A stretch of DNA of 64,000 nucleotides from Microplitis mediator. Lineage: Eukaryota; Arthropoda; Insecta; Hymenoptera; Braconidae. Positions 59,602-64,000 of the stretch are shown piece by piece. Under the pieces are notes generated by a model that worked only from the letters and a program-made list of their open reading frames with translations, ran no database searches and had not been told where the DNA came from. The stretch is from assembly GCF_029852145.1 (NCBI RefSeq), contig NC_079970.1, positions 7,378,001-7,442,000 on the forward strand, in the 5' to 3' direction. Position numbers and translations under genes: made by a program. How positions within the stretch are numbered: the first letter of the stretch is position 1; every line of letters begins with the position of its first letter.

Positions 59602-62600
59602 ATGGAAGAAAAAAATGCAAAATTAGAAACAACAGGATGGAGACGTTATGTGTTGATGGAACCAGCAGTATTTCTAACGTTATTAGCTAATGGGATGACA
59701 TGTATGATTGATTATTGAAAGAAAATAATAATCCTGATTAAATTAATTGATTATATTTATTTTTCCGCAGCTAATGTTCTTACTGATTTGATTCTCTTTC
59801 AAACGTGTAGACATATAATGGCAACAAACAAAACCAGCTGTGATATTTTACATACAAATAGTAGCAGTCAAGAAGCGCGAGAATTGAGCAAAATTATTCA
59901 GCCACATGCTAGTTACATAATAATGAGTACATCATTGATGAGAAGTATTTTGCCAGCATTATTAATACTATTTTTTGGCCCATGGAGTGATAAATATGGT
60001 AGAAAGCCACTTATATTAATTGGAAGCTTTGGTAATTTTCTATTTTTATATTATAACTAAACCTAGTGCTGCTTGATATTATTTGCATTGAATCTACAGG
60101 TTTTAATACTTGTTTAGCTCATCTTCATAAACCGCCTGGTTGAGAAATCCGATTCACTTCAATAGGATTTGATCGGAAATTTCCGATTGAATCCTATTGG
60201 AGTAAATCGGAAATTTCCGAAAAATATATTATTTTCCGATTGAAACCTATTGAATCCCATTCAAAATTTTTATCGGAATGAATCGGTTTCAATCGGAAAA
60301 TAATAACGAAATAAAAATATTATTTTCCGATTGGAACCGATTCATTCCGATTAAAAATTTTGAATGGGATTCAATCGGAAAATAATATTTTTGTTTTTAT
60401 GCACTTTTTCCGACTGAAACCGATTCATTCCGATTATACTCAATCGGACTCAATCGGAATTCTTAACCAGGGCTATTTCATCTATTGTATAGCGGGAAAT
60501 AAAATCTTATTTAACAAAGAAATTTGGAAAACGATTGACCCTGTGAGTCAACCCAGTAATTTCCGCATTTTCCGAGCCCTCCGAGCTATTAGTTTCAAAT
60601 TGTCTCGCGCTGATTTTACTACTGTCAATAATTATAAAAAAAACCCGATTTCAAACTTTTTTTTGATATCAATAATAAAAAATTTTTTTTTTTCAGTTCC
60701 GTTGTGTAGATATTAGGATTGTCCGTTTGGAACGACTTTTTTTTTTTCCACTCCCATTTCAAAACATTGTTGTAGAAATTGAAAAAAAAATTTCCTGAAA
60801 GTATCAGCTCTTAATTTTAATTTTAAGTTTAATAAGTATTTGGTATTATTCGGGATAAAACATGATTTCGGACTTTTTTTGATATGCCAATTGACGTTAC
60901 TCTCGTCAAATTGTCTTATTAAAACATCCTTTGTAACACAATATATTATTGTGTTGAAGGACTAGGAATGGACTCCTTCTCTCGCGTTTCTATAAAACAA
61001 GAGAAGAAGGCATTTTCTTTCTAGTTATTCAAATATTTTAAAAGATCAGTTTCACATTCGTTACAGTATTAATCGTAAAATATGTTTTTTCTTTAGTTCC
61101 GTTGTGTAGATACATAATACTATGTACATTAAGTAGTTTTGATGCAAATCCATGGCTGTATTTACTACCATACGTACCAACAGCCCTGTTAGGTTCTGGA
61201 CTCTTGTTAGCTACGACTTGTTACGTCTCTGATACAACACATCCTGAAAAGCGTGCATGGCGTTTGGCTTGCCTACAAACTTGTGTCCATGTTGGACTAG
61301 TAATAGGGACACTTATTGGTCCTCTTATATTTAAGCGACTCGGTTACACCTATTTGTTCATCATTGCTGCTTTTTCAAGTTTATCATCATTACTCTATAT
61401 AGTATTTGTTGTACCAGAATCTGTAAAAAATGAATCTAATGTAAGTTATATCACTAATCGATTAATTAGTGTAAAAAAAAATTCCTAATTAATTTATTAT
61501 GTTTAGAAAAAATGGGGAAATCCATTTGATTTGTCACTAGTTAAACAACTGGTACTAACATGTACTAAAAAACGTGATGGTCTGAATCGTGGAATGTTAT
61601 GGAGTTGCCTATTAGTTTTATCATTTTCTAAAATTTTAACTAATGGACACACAAACGTAATTTATTTATTCGTTAATGCGAAGCTTGGTTGGGACGTTGT
61701 GCGGTATTCGATGTTCCATAGCTTCTCTATGGTTATAACAATTATTGGCACTTTCGGTGGTGTCAAAGTAATGAAACATTATATAGGTAATTATTCACAA
61801 CAATTGAAATAAGTGTCTTTTAAAAATTATTTAATAAGTTAGTCGATTTATCTTGTATTTTTAAAATTTTTTATTCACAGGTTTTAGAGACATTAGTATA
61901 ATTCTAGTAGGAAGTTTATCTGGTTTCTTATCAACCATGTGTCTTTCTTTTGCGACTGAATCTTGGCATATGTATTTAGAAGTTTGTTTAGGAGTTTTCA
62001 TTGGTGTTATTTTACCCACAACACGATCACTTATATCCGCATCAGCTCCTATAGATGATACAGGTATAAAAATATATGATCATATTAATTATAGTTTAAT
62101 TATTGAAAACAATATACACTGTAACAATTTTGGTTTAAAAATGGACCCCGAGAACTTTAGACGGCTGTGTAGATAACGGTGTAAAAAATCCTCGGTGTAA
62201 ATCATCCATCCGTGTAATTTTAACACGGTATAATCTACTTTTTTTACACCATTCAGTTTTACTCGTTATAATTTTGATTAATAAGCAACAAACGATCATT
62301 GAAGATTTTGAACTACTTAATCAACAACTGCATTAGTTTTATTTAGATATTATATAGTATTTTGAACATTCAAATATTTTTATGATTTGTAATGAAGGAA
62401 ATACAGCTTTACTGATCTAGTTTAATTGACATCTTTTAGTATATTTCGGGTAACGTTTCGCTAAAATATTTTACATCTTTAGACCCGGATCTAGATTATT
62501 AAATACATTATTAAATATAAAATATATATAAAAAATAAATGTATAACATTTGGTTTTTTTTTTTTAATATTAACTTACATTTCGATATGGGTCTGACAAC

Positions 62601-63417
62601 TTTGAATGGTAAGAGTTACCATCTTCTATTGTAACAATTATAATTTTAAATAATCACAATTAGCATCTTTGATAGTAACCGTTATCATCATCAATTGTAA
62701 CTGTTATCATTTTCAATAGTAATACTAATCATTATAGCCACTGAAAAATCTTATTACCATTTTATATAGTTAAAATTACAATTTTTGTATTGTAGATACA
62801 ATAATTAATTTCTCTCCGTGTATTTTATATTATATCATGTATTTAATAATCTAGATATGAGTCTGAAGATGTAAAATATTTTTACGAAACGATATTCAAA
62901 ATATAATAAAAGATGCCTATCATTAAACTAGATCAGTAAAGCCGTATTTCATTCATTACGAAAATTATAAGACTGATCATGGAATAAATTCAATAAATAA
63001 AATTTTGGGTTTATTTTTATGAACGCAAAATTATCATGAATTTACTCATTTACACGCTTGACGGTGTAAAAATTTTTAATTTACACCGCCTAAATTTAAC
63101 ACGATATTTGATGTCATTTTCGCATCAAAATTTTTACACCGAGTCATTTACACTACACCTAGTCCAAAAATTTTTACAGTGTAGGATAATAGTCAAAATT
63201 TGATATTATTTTTTTAGGAAAAGTGTTTTCATTGGTGTCATTTGTCGATACGCTATTGCCACTAGGAAGTGCACCATTATACAGTTTATTATATTCTTCA
63301 TATATATCAGTTTATCCATCGCCAGTATATTTAATGACGTCTGGAATATTTATGTCAATGATATTTGTTTCTATATTTATTTATTTGAAATATTTCAAAG
63401 AAAAATCGCTCAATTAA
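59602..63417 (+). CDS. SLC46-type major facilitator transporter, gene C
   Basis: Six exons: 59602-59701, 59771-60031, 61097-61440, 61507-61786, 61881-62063, 63218-63417; phases identical to A and B; 455 aa. The N-terminus differs (MEEKNAKLETTGWRRYVLME) and the C-terminal tail is shorter (ends KEKSLN rather than VQED). It keeps NVLTDLILFQTC, GPWSDKYGRKP, CYVSDTTHPEKRAWRLACLQ, LNRGMLWSC, SASAPIDD and LPLGSAPLYSLLYS. A decoy copy of the exon 3 start lies 400 bp upstream at 60698. Intron 5 (1,154 bp) is almost wholly a MITE. Confidence 0.9.
60134..60473. mobile_element. CCTGGTT-ended palindromic element made of CCGATT words
   Basis: GCCTGGTTGAGAAATCCGATT (as GCCTGGTTGAGAAATCCGAT) at 60134 mirrors ATCGGAATTCTTAACCAGGGC (right end 60473). 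The interior reiterates TTTCCGATTGAA, ATTCCGATT and CAATCGGAAAATAATA in both orientations. In intron 2 of gene C. Confidence 0.8.
60686..61112 (+). pseudogene. Duplicated intron 2 / exon 3 junction in gene C (decoy exon start)
   Basis: AGTTCCGTTGTGTAGATA, the acceptor G and first 16 bases of exon 3, occurs at 60696-60713 and again at the true junction 61095-61112. Preceding intron text also repeats (GATTTC..ACTTTTTTTGATAT near 60640-60665 and 60865-60890). In the first copy the exon reads VPLCRY then TAG, so it is dead. The duplicated unit is about 400 bp and includes a later LTR fragment. Confidence 0.75.
60991..61066 (-). mobile_element. LTR fragment, inverted relative of 38368-38443
   Basis: On the minus strand TGTAACGAATGTGAAACTGA and AATGCCTTCTTCTCTTGTTT match the first 75 bp of the probable LTR at 38368 with few differences. 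It ends 30 bp before exon 3 of gene C. Confidence 0.65.
62117..63181. mobile_element. TA-flanked CACTGTAA element with nested long hairpin
   Basis: CACTGTAACAATTTTGG (62117) mirrors CCAAAAATTTTTACAGTG (to 63181), with TA on each side. Near the ends, words like GGTGTAAA / TTTACACC are reiterated. It fills intron 5 of gene C and contains the inverted repeat at 62390-62960. Confidence 0.8.
62390..62960. mobile_element. Nested fold-back with about 125-bp arms
   Basis: The left arm (62390-62515; TACAGCTTTACTGATCTAGT, AAAATATTTTACATCTT, GGATCTAGATTATT) mirrors the right arm (62835-62955; AATAATCTAGATATGAGTC, AAGATGTAAAATATTTTTA, ACTAGATCAGTAAAGCCGTA). Confidence 0.75.
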
Positions 63418-63688
63418 TCGGCTGTTTGCATAACACGTTATTTATTATTAAATTTTCTCTATTGAAATTGAAAATTTTCAAAAAAAATAAAGTTATTGAT
63501 TTGAGTCTCATATTGAGATTGAAATGCTCAAAAAAAAAAATTTGATCATCTTCATTGGTGGTAAATAACAACAAATTTTTATTTATCCGTCGATTATTAT
63601 TGTACAAACCCTTCCGCTATTTTTGTACGCATATTTTATGAAAAAGCTGATGCTGCGCTTTTGAAAAGAGGAGTTTTATTGATTTATT

Positions 63689-63974
63689 TATACTGTAAAT
63701 CGAAGTGTTTTAATTTAAAACACTCAAGTGGTTAACCCGTCAGTACTCCTGTTATGAGCATTTTGCTCACAGGACACTATTCAACTTATAGGATGTCGCT
63801 TTCGCGTAACCGAGACACTAAAAATCCCGGGAGTGCAGACGGGTTAATTGTCATTTAAATACGTTGTAGTCACTTTCTAAACGTTTGCAAGTGCGTAGAA
63901 AGTGGCTAGAATGTATTTAAATGGCAACAAAACACTTAGGTGTTTAAAATTTAAACACTTCGATTTACAGTGTA
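63689..63974. mobile_element. TACACTGTAAATCGAAGTGT MITE downstream of gene C
   Basis: TATACTGTAAATCGAAGTGT (63689) mirrors ACACTTCGATTTACAGTGTA (to 63974). Further inside, TTTAAAACACT and AGTGTTT pair. It contains a second fold-back at 63733-63847. Confidence 0.85.
63733..63847. mobile_element. Nested small fold-back with TTAACCCGTC ends
   Basis: TTAACCCGTCAGTACTCC (63733) mirrors GGGAGTGCAGACGGGTTAA (to 63847); 115 bp with a GAGCATTTTGCTC inner stem. Confidence 0.7.
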
Positions 63975-64000
63975 CAAATTTGTAAAATGAAATAAAAAAA

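Overview
The window is AT-rich, intron-bearing eukaryotic DNA. The gene content points to an insect: a tweek-type BLTP1 gene, an insect-like tandem cluster of SLC46 transporters, FANCL and a CYB5RL-type reductase. The density of short fold-back transposons and the PSE-plus-TATA RNA promoters make a hymenopteran, perhaps a parasitoid wasp, my best guess. The taxon is an inference and no search was run.

Layout. (1) 1-2419, plus: the last two exons of an unrecognised gene that enters from the left. (2) 2420-10168: gene desert packed with inverted-repeat elements, plus one candidate small RNA gene (about 6690-6810). (3) 10169-37117, minus: a complete 15-exon tweek/BLTP1 gene, modelled here as 5,060 aa with all splice phases consistent. 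Almost every intron over about 350 bp holds one or two fold-back elements. (4) 37118-40844: divergent intergenic region with a second copy of the small RNA candidate (minus), a probable solo LTR and other repeats. (5) 40845-43200, plus: FANCL, six exons, 381 aa. (6) 43243-44166, minus: CYB5RL-like reductase, two exons, 286 aa, tail-to-tail with FANCL with only 42 bp between stop codons. (7) 44783-63417, plus: three tandem SLC46-type major facilitator genes (463, 461 and 455 aa) with identical intron positions and phases. Their introns differ up to 45-fold in length because different repeats landed in them.

The genes do not form one pathway. BLTP1 is a bridge-type lipid transporter at membrane contacts, FANCL is a DNA-repair ubiquitin ligase, the reductase is a flavoprotein, and the SLC46 proteins are membrane carriers. 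What unifies the window is the repeat layer. At least eight families of non-autonomous inverted-repeat elements can be defined by paired termini. Many are nested, and one has a preserved empty site in a tandem duplicate that shows TA target duplication directly.

The most interesting unexplained signal is a diverged pair of about 290-bp segments 32 kb apart in opposite orientation. Each has a conserved upstream block, a TATA box at fixed spacing, a foldable roughly 120-130 nt body and a T6 run, as expected for an RNA polymerase III small RNA gene.
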